This document shows positions 1 to 10,186 of a DNA stretch of 64,000 nt, in pieces. The number at the start of each line of letters is the position of its first letter. The first letter of the stretch is position 1. A model generated the notes under the pieces. It was given only the letters and a program-made list of their open reading frames with translations, made no database searches and had not been told where the DNA came from. Position numbers and translations under genes: made by a program. Source of the stretch: Fuerstiella marisgermanici (GTDB taxonomy: Bacteria; Planctomycetota; Planctomycetia; Planctomycetales; Planctomycetaceae); contig NZ_CP017641.1 in NCBI RefSeq assembly GCF_001983935.1, forward strand, positions 5,298,501-5,362,500. The letters run 5' to 3'.

Positions 1-1545
1 GCACGCACGGCATTCGTGAGCGTTTGGCTATTGCTGGCAATTTCAACCGCTTCAGCTGCTGAGGACCTGACTGCACGCCAGGCAATCGAACGGCAGGCCG
101 AATGGCCGACGTGGGCTCGGCAACGAACCGCACTACGCATTTCCGGACGCTTTGAAGGTCGCGCGGGAGGTCAGTTTCGCCTTGAAAAGCTACCGATCAT
201 GCAGACACCGGCGCGAGGTACCGTGCTGGCGAACGACGTTCGCGTGGGCCAGCGACTAACGCTTACCGGAACGTTGCGCGAATCCGGTCGTAAATTCTAT
301 CTGGATGTGAATCGCATCAGTATTGACCTGACAGACGGCGAACGCCTGGCGGCACAGGTCCGAAAAGCCGACAGCAAAGATCCGGCAGCGCTGTACAAAC
401 TGGCCGACGACTACCAGCCCATCGCAGACTTCTATGAAGATGAAGAACTGGCCGAACAAATCAAAAGCCTTCGCCGGACGGCCTTCGACCAGCAGCGTCA
501 GCAGCGGAAAGACGATCCTGCCGCGCTACTGCAGCTCGCCGAAGCTGGCGCGACGGCGGGAATTGCGGAATCTGTCACGGACGCCATTAAGTTTGAATCG
601 CTGGTGGTGCGTTCGAAGTCGGCGTCAGCAAACCGAACCAAGTTGATGAAGGACCTGCAGTCACAGCTGGACGGATGGGACCGCCACAACCAGTTTCCAG
701 ACAAAGCCGCCGAAGAACGTTTTTTGAAAGACATGGTCGGCGAATATGAAAAGGCTGATTCCTTGAATCGGCAGCGAATGCATCGGCGGTTCTATCAGCG
801 AGTCCGTAGTGAAGACATTTTGAAAAACCTGAAACCGGACGGAAGCAATGGCCTGGAAATCGCCGCAAAGTTGACGGCCGATGTGCCGGAAGAAAAGGCC
901 CAGATCGCTCGCGCACAATCGCTGTATGTGGAATACCGTCTGCAGCGAGTTCCCGAGATGTCGCGGCAACAACTGGACGACGTCGAAACCCTGTTGCGGC
1001 AGTCTGGTCGTTCTGGTGAATTCACTGCCACATTGAAGACGTGGTTGGCAGCTCAGGAAAAGCGTCTCAACAACGGCGAACTGGACGGAATGTTACAGTT
1101 GGCCAACCAATACCTGTTCGCTTTCGAACGCTGGAAGAATCTGGAGCACAGCGACGCTGGCATCGACTTGCTGAAGAAGGCGTGGCAACTGGCGAACAAG
1201 GCAGCCCCCAAGGAAGCCGCATCTATTCTGCAGCTGCTGGAAAAACGTGGCTGGACACGACTCGACGACCGCTGGATGACCACTCAGGATTTGAAGAAAC
1301 TGCCGCGTGACGACATTGCGTTGGCGTTGCGAGAGCACCGCGTCGTGGCAGGCATGACTCGCAGCCAAATCGTCGCTGTCATGGGATTGCCGAAGCGTCC
1401 CGTGAAAGTTGTTTCCGGTCTTTCGGTGCAGGAAATCTGGGTCTACGGCGATCAGCGTTCCAGCCGAATTACGGTGCATCTGGAACGCTCACGCTTCGCC
1501 GCCCCGGAAGACGCAGTCGCCATTCTGGTCAACACGGGGCGGTAG
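1..1545 (+). CDS. Secreted protein of unknown function with BamE/SmpA-like C-terminal segment, 5' end cut by window
   Basis: The frame is open from the first base of the window, so the true start probably lies upstream; the first in-window start is the GTG at 16. The N-terminus is a hydrophobic signal-peptide-like stretch ending in a TASAA-E cleavage-like site, so the product is probably exported. Residues of about 45-100 look beta-rich and could be an OB-like fold (inference). The middle is long, charged and helical, with TPR-like composition. The end carries GMTRSQIVAVMGLPKRP followed by an EIWVYGD strand, which resembles the BamE/SmpA small beta-domain used in envelope assembly. I do not recognise a named family. 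It converges on the sialidase-like gene with a gap of only 23 bases. Confidence 0.75.
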   Translation, partial: ARTAFVSVWLLLAISTASAAEDLTARQAIERQAEWPTWARQRTALRISGRFEGRAGGQFRLEKLPIMQTPARGTVLANDVRVGQRLTLTGTLRESGRKFYLDVNRISIDLTDGERLAAQVRKADSKDPAALYKLADDYQPIADFYEDEELAEQIKSLRRTAFDQQRQQRKDDPAALLQLAEAGATAGIAESVTDAIKFESLVVRSKSASANRTKLMKDLQSQLDGWDRHNQFPDKAAEERFLKDMVGEYEKADSLNRQRMHRRFYQRVRSEDILKNLKPDGSNGLEIAAKLTADVPEEKAQIARAQSLYVEYRLQRVPEMSRQQLDDVETLLRQSGRSGEFTATLKTWLAAQEKRLNNGELDGMLQLANQYLFAFERWKNLEHSDAGIDLLKKAWQLANKAAPKEAASILQLLEKRGWTRLDDRWMTTQDLKKLPRDDIALALREHRVVAGMTRSQIVAVMGLPKRPVKVVSGLSVQEIWVYGDQRSSRITVHLERSRFAAPEDAVAILVNTGR

Positions 1546-1568
1546 CAGTTCTGGCGAACGCAAACGGC

Positions 1569-2846
1569 TTACTTGTTCTTCGCGGGCCACTTCACGCGTG
1601 CCACCCAGATCGTGTTATCGCTACCGTGAGACGCGGCAGTCGCTGGCTGCATCCATTCGGTCACCGTGACCCAGGCTTCGTCAGGTGAAACGTCGGTGAT
1701 GCCGAAATTTCCCAATCGAGCCCCTCGTTCCGGCGCGAGCACTCGTTCTGTTTCGCGAATCACCTGCAATTTAACGGGATCAACTTTGGCAATGAACAAA
1801 GGAGCTCGATGGCGGAACACGTGGTCATTGTCGGCACCTTTTCGAGTGTATACTAAATACAGCCCGTGGCGATTGCTGATCCAGTGCTGTTGAGTGTTAT
1901 AGTTGCCAAGGTCCTGTCCGTCGTCAAACGTCCACTTGATCGGCGTTTCAAAGTGCAGGCCGTCCTTGCTGCGAGCCACATAGCCGTGATCATCATTGCG
2001 CAACGTCAGAAAGAATTCGTCGCCGAACTTTGTCACCGAGGGTTCATACAGACCTCGTTTGACGGGGATCGACAAACTGTTGCCGTGTTCCAGATACTTC
2101 AGCGTTGTCCCGTCGAACTGACAGCGAATTACGATCGTCGCGTACTGCTTTGCTTCAGCTTCCTTCAAATACACGGGTAACAGAACGTCGCCGTTGGGAA
2201 GGTCCCACCGCTGCTGACTGCCCGATCCAGCGTTCTTAAAACGCGGCTCGTCGGGCAAATCCATGCACTTCCATGTGTCCCAGCCCGGATTTTTGGCGGT
2301 AGGGTTGTAGACAGAATACGCAATGCCTCGTGGACGGCGATGCATCACTTTGTTATTGCGGTACCACACGCTGTGACCGATTCCCAGCAGGCGTTCTGAC
2401 GGGGCGTGCCATTTCGGCACGAAGTCGCACACGGTTGTTTGGTCGCCCGCCTGCAGCAGTTCCGGAGCAATCTCGGCTCCGGTCACGTCGCTCGCGACAC
2501 CTTGAAACGTCTGCCGGGCGAAGGGTTCCAGTCGTTGTGGCTTCGTCCACGTGACACCATCATCGATCGACGTCAGCTGATTCAGCGCATAGAAAACGTC
2601 GGAACCTGTGAGCATCAGCTTCTGCGTCGTCATAACGGCGATAGGATTGTCGCCGCCCGCGTTGTGCTTCGCCGGAACGAGTCCCGCTCGAGCATGAACC
2701 CAGCAGAATTTGCCATCAAAACCGGAGGAGGCTTTCTGGAGTTCGATCGTAAATGGTTCTGCTGCGTGGCCAGTGGCGTGTGTGCTTACTGTCGCCAGCA
2801 GCGCGGTTACTAAAACAGTCGCGGTTCTCATTTTGTTTGCCTGCAT
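1569..2846 (-). CDS. Secreted sialidase-like (BNR/Asp-box) protein
   Basis: 425 residues with a signal peptide (MRTATVLVTALLATVS then an AHA-like site near residue 28). The body looks like a sialidase-type beta-propeller: Asp-box-like elements such as SIDDGVTW and RSKDGLHF, and repeated strand patterns. The family includes exo-sialidases and many planctomycete glycan-binding or hydrolytic proteins; without a visible full arginine triad I call only the fold, not the substrate. Two starts are possible, ATG at 2846 or ATG at 2831 (MRTATV). A perfect palindrome with a T-run sits immediately upstream of the first, which makes the second attractive but leaves the promoter unclear. Probably periplasmic or surface-located. 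Confidence 0.75.
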   Translation of the reverse strand: MQANKMRTATVLVTALLATVSTHATGHAAEPFTIELQKASSGFDGKFCWVHARAGLVPAKHNAGGDNPIAVMTTQKLMLTGSDVFYALNQLTSIDDGVTWTKPQRLEPFARQTFQGVASDVTGAEIAPELLQAGDQTTVCDFVPKWHAPSERLLGIGHSVWYRNNKVMHRRPRGIAYSVYNPTAKNPGWDTWKCMDLPDEPRFKNAGSGSQQRWDLPNGDVLLPVYLKEAEAKQYATIVIRCQFDGTTLKYLEHGNSLSIPVKRGLYEPSVTKFGDEFFLTLRNDDHGYVARSKDGLHFETPIKWTFDDGQDLGNYNTQQHWISNRHGLYLVYTRKGADNDHVFRHRAPLFIAKVDPVKLQVIRETERVLAPERGARLGNFGITDVSPDEAWVTVTEWMQPATAASHGSDNTIWVARVKWPAKNK

Positions 2847-2855
2847 AAATCAAAA

Positions 2856-2887
2856 AAGGGACACTTCGAAGCTTCGAAGTGTCCCTT
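2856..2887 (-). terminator. Perfect 32-base palindrome with T-run, terminator of the HEAT/YHS gene
   Basis: The two 16-base arms (AAGGGACACTTCGAAG and its exact complement) meet without a loop. On the minus strand the hairpin runs into six T residues (2857-2852). It lies 68 bases after the stop of the HEAT/YHS gene, so it reads as its rho-independent terminator. It ends less than 10 bases before the ATG at 2846 of the next gene. Confidence 0.8.
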
Positions 2888-2954
2888 GGACAATCGCAGG
2901 TTTCAACCGAGGCCTTCGCGGCGAAGCGAAGGTGGTGCTCGCAAATCCCAGTCG

Positions 2955-4127
2955 CTACCGACCAGGCGACGCCAGTGCAAGCTGTGAGCGATCTGTAGAC
3001 TGGCCAGTGAAACGACCAGAGTTAGCTTTGAACAGTTCGAAGTTCTGTTCAGATGTGAACATGTAGAACTTGTCGTTGTGCATTACGAGGTAGCGTCCGG
3101 TCACGACCTGCTTTGTGTTCACAAAGTGAACCGGGTCGCATCCGCCAAACGCGACAGCATATTGTTCGGGCGATGCATTGAACTTGTCCAGAGCCGCCTG
3201 GCTGGCGAAGTGATAGACTCGGCCACGATACTGTGCAGCGAATTCTGTTTTCGGTGCCAGTTTCTGGCCCTGCTTCAGCGATACGAGGCAAACCTTCGAA
3301 AGCCGCGGAATTGCTGTCGGTGTGACGGAGGTCATCGGCTCAGGCAGAAGCAAACCATCGTTACTCGGCACTGGGTTCAGTTCCCGCGTTTCGTCCGGAA
3401 TTTCTTCGCCACCGCTTTGCTGCTGCTGCACAGGTTCATCGGTTTCCCACGCTGGTGGTCCCATTTCCGGACCGGCCGTGTAAGGCTTATAGCAGCATGG
3501 GATGCCGCAAACTGCGATTGCTTCGACAGCCGCTTCGCGAACTCGTCGCGACGGTTCGAAGGGGCAGCCTTTATCGTCCAACTCGTAGGCAACTTTTGCA
3601 AGAGCCGTCAATGTATCCTCGTCGCAGCAGCACAGGCACTGCCGGGCGCTATCCAAATCCGGGGAACCGTACTTCAGTGCGTCACGCTTCTCGCGTCGAG
3701 ACGGCTCGTCCTCTTCTTCGGCATTCTTGCAGGCACATTCTTCGAACATGGCCTGCAGGGCCTGAATTGCTTCCAGTCTGACCGGCTCCCATTTATCTTC
3801 CAACATCACTTTCACCAGCATGGCGCGTGCTTCGGGGAAGGTCGAACAATGGAACCGCGACAGATACTTGACCGCCTTAATGCGATTGGGGATGTCCAGT
3901 TCGCGAGCACGCAGCTTGGACGCGAGGCCCTTCACTTCATCTTCCGGCGAATTGTGGAAAGGCTTTTTCAGCAGCTTGTCGCGACGGAACTCACGGATCC
4001 ACTTGCCCCATTTGGGCGCCCCTTCGTCCTGACAGTGGGCGGACGGGGAAATAAAGATCGTTGCAACGAACACCAAAGTAAACGCTGCGAACATTGTCCT
4101 GATAATAGGGCGGTCCGAGTGGGACAT
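2955..4127 (-). CDS. Exported HEAT-repeat protein with two C-terminal YHS-like modules
   Basis: I chose the ATG at 4127 (MSHSDRPIIRTMF) because GGAGG sits eight bases upstream; the open frame extends to 4202 without a better site. This gives 390 residues. A hydrophobic segment MFAAFTLVFVATIFISPSA followed by HCQ suggests export. Residues of about 45-200 form HEAT-like helical pairs, and this part has a cysteine cluster (EECACKNAEEE and ARQCLCCCDED). After a proline-rich linker come two tandem YHS-like modules (TEFAAQYRGRVYHFASQ and YLVMHNDKFYMFTSEQ). YHS modules are small domains often linked to metal handling. No enzyme activity can be read from the sequence. A strong terminator follows. Confidence 0.75.
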   Translation of the reverse strand: MSHSDRPIIRTMFAAFTLVFVATIFISPSAHCQDEGAPKWGKWIREFRRDKLLKKPFHNSPEDEVKGLASKLRARELDIPNRIKAVKYLSRFHCSTFPEARAMLVKVMLEDKWEPVRLEAIQALQAMFEECACKNAEEEDEPSRREKRDALKYGSPDLDSARQCLCCCDEDTLTALAKVAYELDDKGCPFEPSRRVREAAVEAIAVCGIPCCYKPYTAGPEMGPPAWETDEPVQQQQSGGEEIPDETRELNPVPSNDGLLLPEPMTSVTPTAIPRLSKVCLVSLKQGQKLAPKTEFAAQYRGRVYHFASQAALDKFNASPEQYAVAFGGCDPVHFVNTKQVVTGRYLVMHNDKFYMFTSEQNFELFKANSGRFTGQSTDRSQLALASPGR

Positions 4128-4714
4128 CGCTTCAACCTCCATGAGAGCACGGAACCACGTCTTGCTGTAATCAAGTTCGGCAAACGACCCAGACCGCAGC
4201 AATCCAACGCGACCATTACGTGCAGTTATTCAACTTGCCCCCTTCTGCATTGACGGTCTGGCAAACTGGGCAGCCATTACCGGTTTAGCCGGATCTGCCG
4301 GCTGCTGAGACCAAAACAATGTGGATTTGTACAGGGTTGCCGACGCAAATATCCGCCTGTCCGTGGAAGTTGAGATGGCCGCGACTTCACGCGAATCCGG
4401 AAAACTGGGGCCGCCTGCAGACAAAATGCGCGATTCTGACGCGGCGGTTTCGCGCGGGCTCGGCTCCTCAACCAAGTGAGCAGCAAGGCGTTCGGGCTAA
4501 GAAATCGGCGACGTCCGTCGGATTGGGGGCGTCATGCGGCTTCGATGCGAGCCGGAAGCCAGTATTAGCCGCGGCTCGTGGATGAGCTCACCGCGCCGCA
4601 AGAAGACGGACGCAAGAACGCTCTTTGCACGGTAAAGGCGTGGTTGCATCGCTGGGTCAACGGCAGAATGGCAAAACGGGGCGACGATGACCGCTGCCCC
4701 ATTTTTGACTTCCT
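4128..4714. other. Intergenic region without a supported gene
   Basis: Between the HEAT/YHS gene and the TPR gene, both on the minus strand. Several overlapping open frames of 70-90 codons occur on both strands, but none has recognisable protein character or a convincing ribosome site. It presumably holds the promoter of the HEAT/YHS gene. I see no clear repeat. Confidence 0.5.
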
Positions 4715-5095
4715 TTAGCCGTTTCCGCCGCCTGCGTGCTGGCTGCTGTCTGGCTGACCGGTGCTCGCGGGACGCCCCTGCAGCACGTGAGCCTGAGCCA
4801 TCGCGTCTTCGGCTTCCGGAATGCGGCCGCATCGCTGATAGATGACGGACAGCTGAGTAAACGAAAACGGATCGTCCGGCTGAATCTCGGTCACTCGGAC
4901 GGCGTGCTTAATCGATTCGTCCAGACGGCCCAGCTTCTGCAGGTGAACGCCCAACGCCATGTTTGCGTGCAGGTGATCGGGATCCACTTCAAGCACCTTG
5001 AACAACGCTTCGACGGCTCCTTCAAGATCACCCGCATCCTTCAAAGCGTTTGCGGCGTCGTACATTTGGTCGGGATTCTGCTGGTCGTCTGACAT
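4715..5095 (-). CDS. Small TPR protein
   Basis: 126 residues, no signal peptide. Three tetratricopeptide repeats fill residues 10-105: DAANALKDAGDLEGAVEAL, then ANMALGVHLQKLGRLDESI, then SFTQLSVIYQRCGRIPEAE. The last 20 residues are a flexible tail rich in Gly, Ser and Gln. TPR units make protein-protein contact surfaces, so this is probably a cytoplasmic scaffold or adaptor; the partner cannot be told. It is divergent from the large PQQ-propeller gene, with a 186-base gap that must carry both promoters. Confidence 0.8.
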   Translation of the reverse strand: MSDDQQNPDQMYDAANALKDAGDLEGAVEALFKVLEVDPDHLHANMALGVHLQKLGRLDESIKHAVRVTEIQPDDPFSFTQLSVIYQRCGRIPEAEDAMAQAHVLQGRPASTGQPDSSQHAGGGNG

Positions 5096-5281
5096 TTCAC
5101 TGCTTTCGAGAAACGAAGTCTGTTCAAGCTGTAGTCTAGGCTCCTTAACCGCAGACTCAACTTACGCCAGACGGAAGTTTGGGTGAATTCCACCTTCGTC
5201 GACATGGGATCGGTTTCCGCGGGGTCGATATGGGCCGTAGAATGCTGGAAAACGCCGGTACACCGTCATCTGTGAACAACC

Positions 5282-8200
5282 ATGCAACAAACCGTTCGTA
5301 AAATTAAAACTCAGCGACCAGCCGCTCCCGGCCATGTGTGGTTGATCGTCTGCGCTGCGACGGCCGGATGGCTGGCTGTCGCGAATCCGGTTGCGTTGGC
5401 TCAGCCACTCATCGTGCCGCGAGGTGCTCAGGCCGTTCCTGGACAGGATGAAGACGCGAACGCTGAGGCCGACCAGAATCCGGAACAGCGGCAAATCGAA
5501 CGCCTGATTTTGGATATTCGTGACGTGCGGGACGCCGAACCACTCCGCGCGGCCGACCTGTTTGATGCGGCCTGGATGCTGGCTGTCGGGCACGAAGATC
5601 CATTGCTGCACCTGCAGACTCAGTCGCAGGAACTGCTGGATCCTGGCGAACACAGAGTCGATGCCGGCAGCCGTGCTCAACTTCAGACGCTGTTCGAAAG
5701 TTCATCCCCCGCGTTTCGAAACGCGTACCGGACTCAGATCGCGTCGAAAGCTGACGCCGCATTGCAGGACGCGATTCTCAGCGGCAATGCAGACGTGCTT
5801 CGGAAGGTCGTTCTAAGGTATCAGTTCGCAGACGCGGGCCGACAGGCGCTGGAAAGTCTTGTGCAACTTCGTATCTCACGCGGCGAATTTCTGCCAGCGG
5901 CGCTGCAGTTTGGACGGCTGCTTAGGCTGCGCGACGACCAATCTGCGGAAAGCCGACTTCGCCTGGCGTTGCTGTGGTGGAATGCAGGGCTACCGGAAGA
6001 AGCAGAAGACTACGTCGGCGACGTCATCCGTTCTCATGCAGGACAGCAGCTTACCTTGGATGAACGCCAGATCGCTGTTCCCGCAGCCGACGTCGCTCCC
6101 GGTAAGTGGCTGGCGGACCTTGCCGATCAGGGATGGCCAATTGCCGTCGCGTCTGAACGAGGCCAATGGCGGCAACGGCTGGGAAATTATCGTCGCACAC
6201 GTAAACAAAGTGCGAGTCCCGCCGTACTATCGTCGGCGTGGTCCGTGTCGTCGTTCGAATCGTCGTGGAACCCGGCTCTGAACCCGCTGTTGCAACCGGC
6301 CGCAAAGAATGTGGAACGCAACGCTGCGATCGAACTGGATCAGAACAACGCCATTGCTCCGGCCGCTCATCCGGTGGTGACGGACGACTTTTTGATTTTC
6401 CGTGGCGTCGCCAGTATCCGAGCCGTCAACCGAAAATCAGGGAAGCTTGTCTGGGAATCCGCGTACACAGACTCCCAACTCGAAGCCGCGCTGGAATCGA
6501 TTGACCAGTCGCAACTCGGCGGCATCTCGAACGGCGAGGCAGTGCGGGCGATCTTAGCGCCGCCGTTGCTGAATCATCTGGTGCGAGCAAACTGCGCGGG
6601 ACAGCTGACGTGCGACGGATCGACCGTTTACGCTGTTGAAGAAGTCACGTCGGAAACCATGCGTCTCGACTGGGAAAACCATCTTCCCGGTTCGCAGCCG
6701 ACCACTAACTACCTGCGAGCGTACGACCTAAAGACAGGCATGGCGATTGGGCTGTTAGGCGGCAGCGTTGGGTTGTCGTCGAAGGATGAGGCCCCCAATC
6801 CACTGAAGGGGTTTTACGTTCTGGGTGCTCCGCTGGTGATGGGCGATCGCATCTACATGATGGCTGAAAACGATCAGGGCATCTTTCTGCTGCAACTGCA
6901 ACCCGGCCAACTGGATCAGACAACTCGCCCCTTCAGCCTGCGGCCCGTGCATTCGCAGTTGCTGTCCGTGCCGCGACATTCGCTGCGAGACCATCCGGTG
7001 CGAATGCATTCCGGTGTGATCCCGTCATACGGTCGCGGCCTGCTGATCTGCAACACATGTGATGAAAAAATCGTGGCCGTGTCGGCCGAAGACCATTCGG
7101 TGCGATGGGTGCATCGTTACCCGACCAACGTTGCTGTCCCGGAATTGAATCCGCAGATTGCAGTGGTCGGCAATGCGCATAGTCGAGACATCTCTGACGA
7201 CAATGATCTGTCATCGCGATGGCAGGACGCATTGCCGCGAATCGTGGCCGACAAAATTGTGGTCACGCCACGCGATTCCGACCGGCTGATCTGCCTTGAC
7301 CTGCAAACCGGCCAGCAAATCTGGACTCGCCCACGCGGCAACATGCGACGCATCGTATATGTTGACGAATCTTCTGTTGTGCTAACCGGCACGGACACCG
7401 TCGAAAGTCTACGGCTTGAAGATGGCGAGGCAGTTTGGCGAGTCCAAATTGAAGCGGGACATGTGTCGGGGTCGGCAGCAACGGACGGTCGCGTCCTGCA
7501 TGTGCCGACATCGGCGGGAACGATCGTTAGCCTCGAGCTGGCAACCGGCCGAACTCTAATCGTGCGGCCCGTCCCGGACGACCAGATCGGAAACCTTCTG
7601 TGCGTTGACGGCAGCTTGTACTCGCAGTCGCTAACCGGCGTTCGATGTTTTGTGGAAGCTGATCAGACTTCTCCCCTGCAACTGGCCAGTCGCCAATTGC
7701 TGAATGGTGACATTAAGCAGGCTCACCAAACGCTACAAGACGTTCTAACAACTGACGACGATGTCGCCGCAGACGTCCGACAGCAGGCGCGCGAAATCCT
7801 GGTCGATTCGCTGCTGGAATCGCTGCGGCTGGACTTCAAAAGTAACTCAGCCAGCGTAGCAACCGTTCAACAGTTGATTGCCGAAGACGTGCCTCGCGAC
7901 GAAGCGATTGAAACGTTAACACTGTCGATGCTGGGCATGACGTTTCGCGATATGGCTGTCCTGCCGGAACAATGGGAGCAGGTGGACACGTCCTATCGGC
8001 AGCTCGAAAAGCTGCAGCAGCTGACATCGAAATTTCAACTACAGGACCCAACCGAACCGCCCGCCAACGTGGCTCAACACATCGTCAACATGCTCGATCA
8101 GGCATGGGCCACGCGCGACGGGTTTGTTCAGTCGGCGTCGCTGATGAGCCGCAGTTATCGCACGACGGCTGCGTCCATTCGATCGGCCGTTTCCGCACGC

Positions 8201-10186
8201 GACCCGGAGCCCGCAGCGAAAATTCAGGAACTGGTAAAGCCCGAACTGTTGTCCCGGATTCGCGCACAGACCGACGTCGAAGCTCGAGCCTGGTGGATCG
8301 ACATGTGTCTGTTGGGTGGACTGATCGACCCCGCGTTTGCCTACGTCACCTCACCAGATGCGGCGTTGTCGACAGACTCCGAAGCGGCACTGGCCGACGC
8401 GGTCATCTACGCCGCGCTGCAGAACGATTCCACGAGAAAAACAAATACAGTTGCGGCTGAACTACTGAATCGCTGGTGGGACGCGGGGCGACAAGAGCTG
8501 GTCAGCGACCTGGTACAACGGACCGCAGAGATCACGGGCTCGCGGCCCATCGACGACATCCCTTCCACCACCTCCGTAGAAGGAAGTCTAAGATTTGCTG
8601 CTGGGCAACCTGAGCCAGAACAACTTGCGGAGTGGCAGGCCAAAACAGAAAGCACCGCGCGCGAATCCTCATGGCAGGGCACGCCCACCGTCACAGAATC
8701 GGCGGCTCGCAGTGCGGGCGGCCCGGTCGATTCCCGGATAGGAGCGCCGCAGACCGCCATTCCTTTGTTCGGCGATGTGGGTGCGTTCGGCCGTTGGGCG
8801 TTCGTACATAACCTCGGTTCCAGCGATGTCGTCGCGTACGATGCCAATGGTCACGAACGGTGGACGTTTGCTCCCGGCCATTTGGTTTCCAACCGAGCTC
8901 GCAGTTTTGGTTTTGACTTCAACAACGTCTCCGCGACCTACGTCACCGCCTGCGGCACGCTGCTTGCGGTGAAGCTTAACCATATGCTGTTCGTGCTCGA
9001 CTGTGCCGAAGCGACGCCGGATTCGCCTCCGAAGCAGTTGTGGGAAATCAATATCGCGGCAGCCCTTTCATCGGCCTCACGAACACAGCGAGCCATTCCC
9101 GGTTGGCAACGAACAACTCAGTACGACATGCGGCCCAGTGGCCTGTTTCCGGTGGGACCGATTTCCAGGTTTGGCGTTCCCATTTACAGCGGGCGCCAGT
9201 TACTTTTGTTTAACACTTTTTCCGGCGAACCGGTGTGGCAGGTGACTGGCCTGCCAGACGACGGCACGATGACCGTCAACGACGACGAACTGCTGCTGGT
9301 TTCAGAATCATCCGGCAGCGTGGAAGTTCGAAGTCTGATTGACGGAACCATTTTGCGAAACACGCCGCTGCCGACATGGTGGACGGATGCGAGTGAAAAT
9401 TCGAATGCATCGATTCGCGACTTCGAACTGGAACCGGGCGAAGAACAATTTTGGCGATTGGAAGTCCGCAACGGCGGCTGCCTGCTTCTGAAGCGAACGA
9501 AAGAAACGTCGGCGATTGAATTCGTAAACCTTAGCGACGGCAAAACCGAATGGTCGCTCAACCTGCCGCAGGATTCTGTGGTATCAAACATCGTCGACGG
9601 CAAACTGGCCGTGCTGTCCGACGGAGAGCAACTTCAGATTATTGATACGGTCAGCGGCGTTCAGTGTGCCGATCAGAAAGTGCCTGTCGCGAAAAACAGC
9701 CGCTACCTTTACCTTCGACCAGCGGAGGGCAACTGGTTGGTGCTGACGGACGTTTTCGATCAGGACCACGGCGAACAAAACCCTGTCAGCTCATCGACAA
9801 TGGTGATCGTCAACGGCCACGTCTATGCGATCAGCCAGGATTCAGGCGAACTGGTTTGGTCGGCCGAAACTCAGCACGAATATCTGCGAATTCTTAACCC
9901 CAGTCAGTCGCCAACGCCGCCAGTCACACCCTTGTTGATCCTGATGAAGCAGCCCTTTCAACGAGCCGCAGACGGCAGCCCACGCGGCGCGACGATCCAG
10001 GCGAAGATTCTGGACACTCGCACAGGCAAAGTCCTGTACGAAGACGAAGATCTGGGCCGCAGTCTGTCTTATCACAGTATCAAGCTAAACAACGACCGCC
10101 GCACCATCGAAATCGGCTTCGACAAACGCAGCCTCTTCTTCGACTACTCCGGATCAAACAAGCAGAGCAGCCCGCCACCCGAATAG
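5282..10186 (+). CDS. Very large exported protein with two PQQ-like beta-propeller regions
   Basis: 1634 residues. A long N-region and hydrophobic core (VWLIVCAATAGWLAVANPVALA) form a signal peptide. Residues of about 50-330 are helical. A first PQQ-like propeller covers about 360-800, with blades such as AVNRKSGKLVWESAY, CLDLQTGQQIWTRPRG and LELATGRTL, the usual pattern of a residue set ending in G-x-x-x-W. A helical spacer (about 800-1130) is followed by a second propeller (about 1150-1620; TFSGEPVWQVTG, ISQDSGELVWSAET). PQQ-type blades in this arrangement are common in planctomycete outer proteins of unknown role, and quinoprotein activity is not proven because no dehydrogenase metal site is recognisable. 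It is transcribed alone. Confidence 0.85.
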   Translation: MQQTVRKIKTQRPAAPGHVWLIVCAATAGWLAVANPVALAQPLIVPRGAQAVPGQDEDANAEADQNPEQRQIERLILDIRDVRDAEPLRAADLFDAAWMLAVGHEDPLLHLQTQSQELLDPGEHRVDAGSRAQLQTLFESSSPAFRNAYRTQIASKADAALQDAILSGNADVLRKVVLRYQFADAGRQALESLVQLRISRGEFLPAALQFGRLLRLRDDQSAESRLRLALLWWNAGLPEEAEDYVGDVIRSHAGQQLTLDERQIAVPAADVAPGKWLADLADQGWPIAVASERGQWRQRLGNYRRTRKQSASPAVLSSAWSVSSFESSWNPALNPLLQPAAKNVERNAAIELDQNNAIAPAAHPVVTDDFLIFRGVASIRAVNRKSGKLVWESAYTDSQLEAALESIDQSQLGGISNGEAVRAILAPPLLNHLVRANCAGQLTCDGSTVYAVEEVTSETMRLDWENHLPGSQPTTNYLRAYDLKTGMAIGLLGGSVGLSSKDEAPNPLKGFYVLGAPLVMGDRIYMMAENDQGIFLLQLQPGQLDQTTRPFSLRPVHSQLLSVPRHSLRDHPVRMHSGVIPSYGRGLLICNTCDEKIVAVSAEDHSVRWVHRYPTNVAVPELNPQIAVVGNAHSRDISDDNDLSSRWQDALPRIVADKIVVTPRDSDRLICLDLQTGQQIWTRPRGNMRRIVYVDESSVVLTGTDTVESLRLEDGEAVWRVQIEAGHVSGSAATDGRVLHVPTSAGTIVSLELATGRTLIVRPVPDDQIGNLLCVDGSLYSQSLTGVRCFVEADQTSPLQLASRQLLNGDIKQAHQTLQDVLTTDDDVAADVRQQAREILVDSLLESLRLDFKSNSASVATVQQLIAEDVPRDEAIETLTLSMLGMTFRDMAVLPEQWEQVDTSYRQLEKLQQLTSKFQLQDPTEPPANVAQHIVNMLDQAWATRDGFVQSASLMSRSYRTTAASIRSAVSARDPEPAAKIQELVKPELLSRIRAQTDVEARAWWIDMCLLGGLIDPAFAYVTSPDAALSTDSEAALADAVIYAALQNDSTRKTNTVAAELLNRWWDAGRQELVSDLVQRTAEITGSRPIDDIPSTTSVEGSLRFAAGQPEPEQLAEWQAKTESTARESSWQGTPTVTESAARSAGGPVDSRIGAPQTAIPLFGDVGAFGRWAFVHNLGSSDVVAYDANGHERWTFAPGHLVSNRARSFGFDFNNVSATYVTACGTLLAVKLNHMLFVLDCAEATPDSPPKQLWEINIAAALSSASRTQRAIPGWQRTTQYDMRPSGLFPVGPISRFGVPIYSGRQLLLFNTFSGEPVWQVTGLPDDGTMTVNDDELLLVSESSGSVEVRSLIDGTILRNTPLPTWWTDASENSNASIRDFELEPGEEQFWRLEVRNGGCLLLKRTKETSAIEFVNLSDGKTEWSLNLPQDSVVSNIVDGKLAVLSDGEQLQIIDTVSGVQCADQKVPVAKNSRYLYLRPAEGNWLVLTDVFDQDHGEQNPVSSSTMVIVNGHVYAISQDSGELVWSAETQHEYLRILNPSQSPTPPVTPLLILMKQPFQRAADGSPRGATIQAKILDTRTGKVLYEDEDLGRSLSYHSIKLNNDRRTIEIGFDKRSLFFDYSGSNKQSSPPPE

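Noticed and set aside
4230..4585. Overlapping frames of 69-88 codons on both strands
   Set aside because: They overlap each other, are Arg/Ser-rich, and have no ribosome site or recognisable domain.
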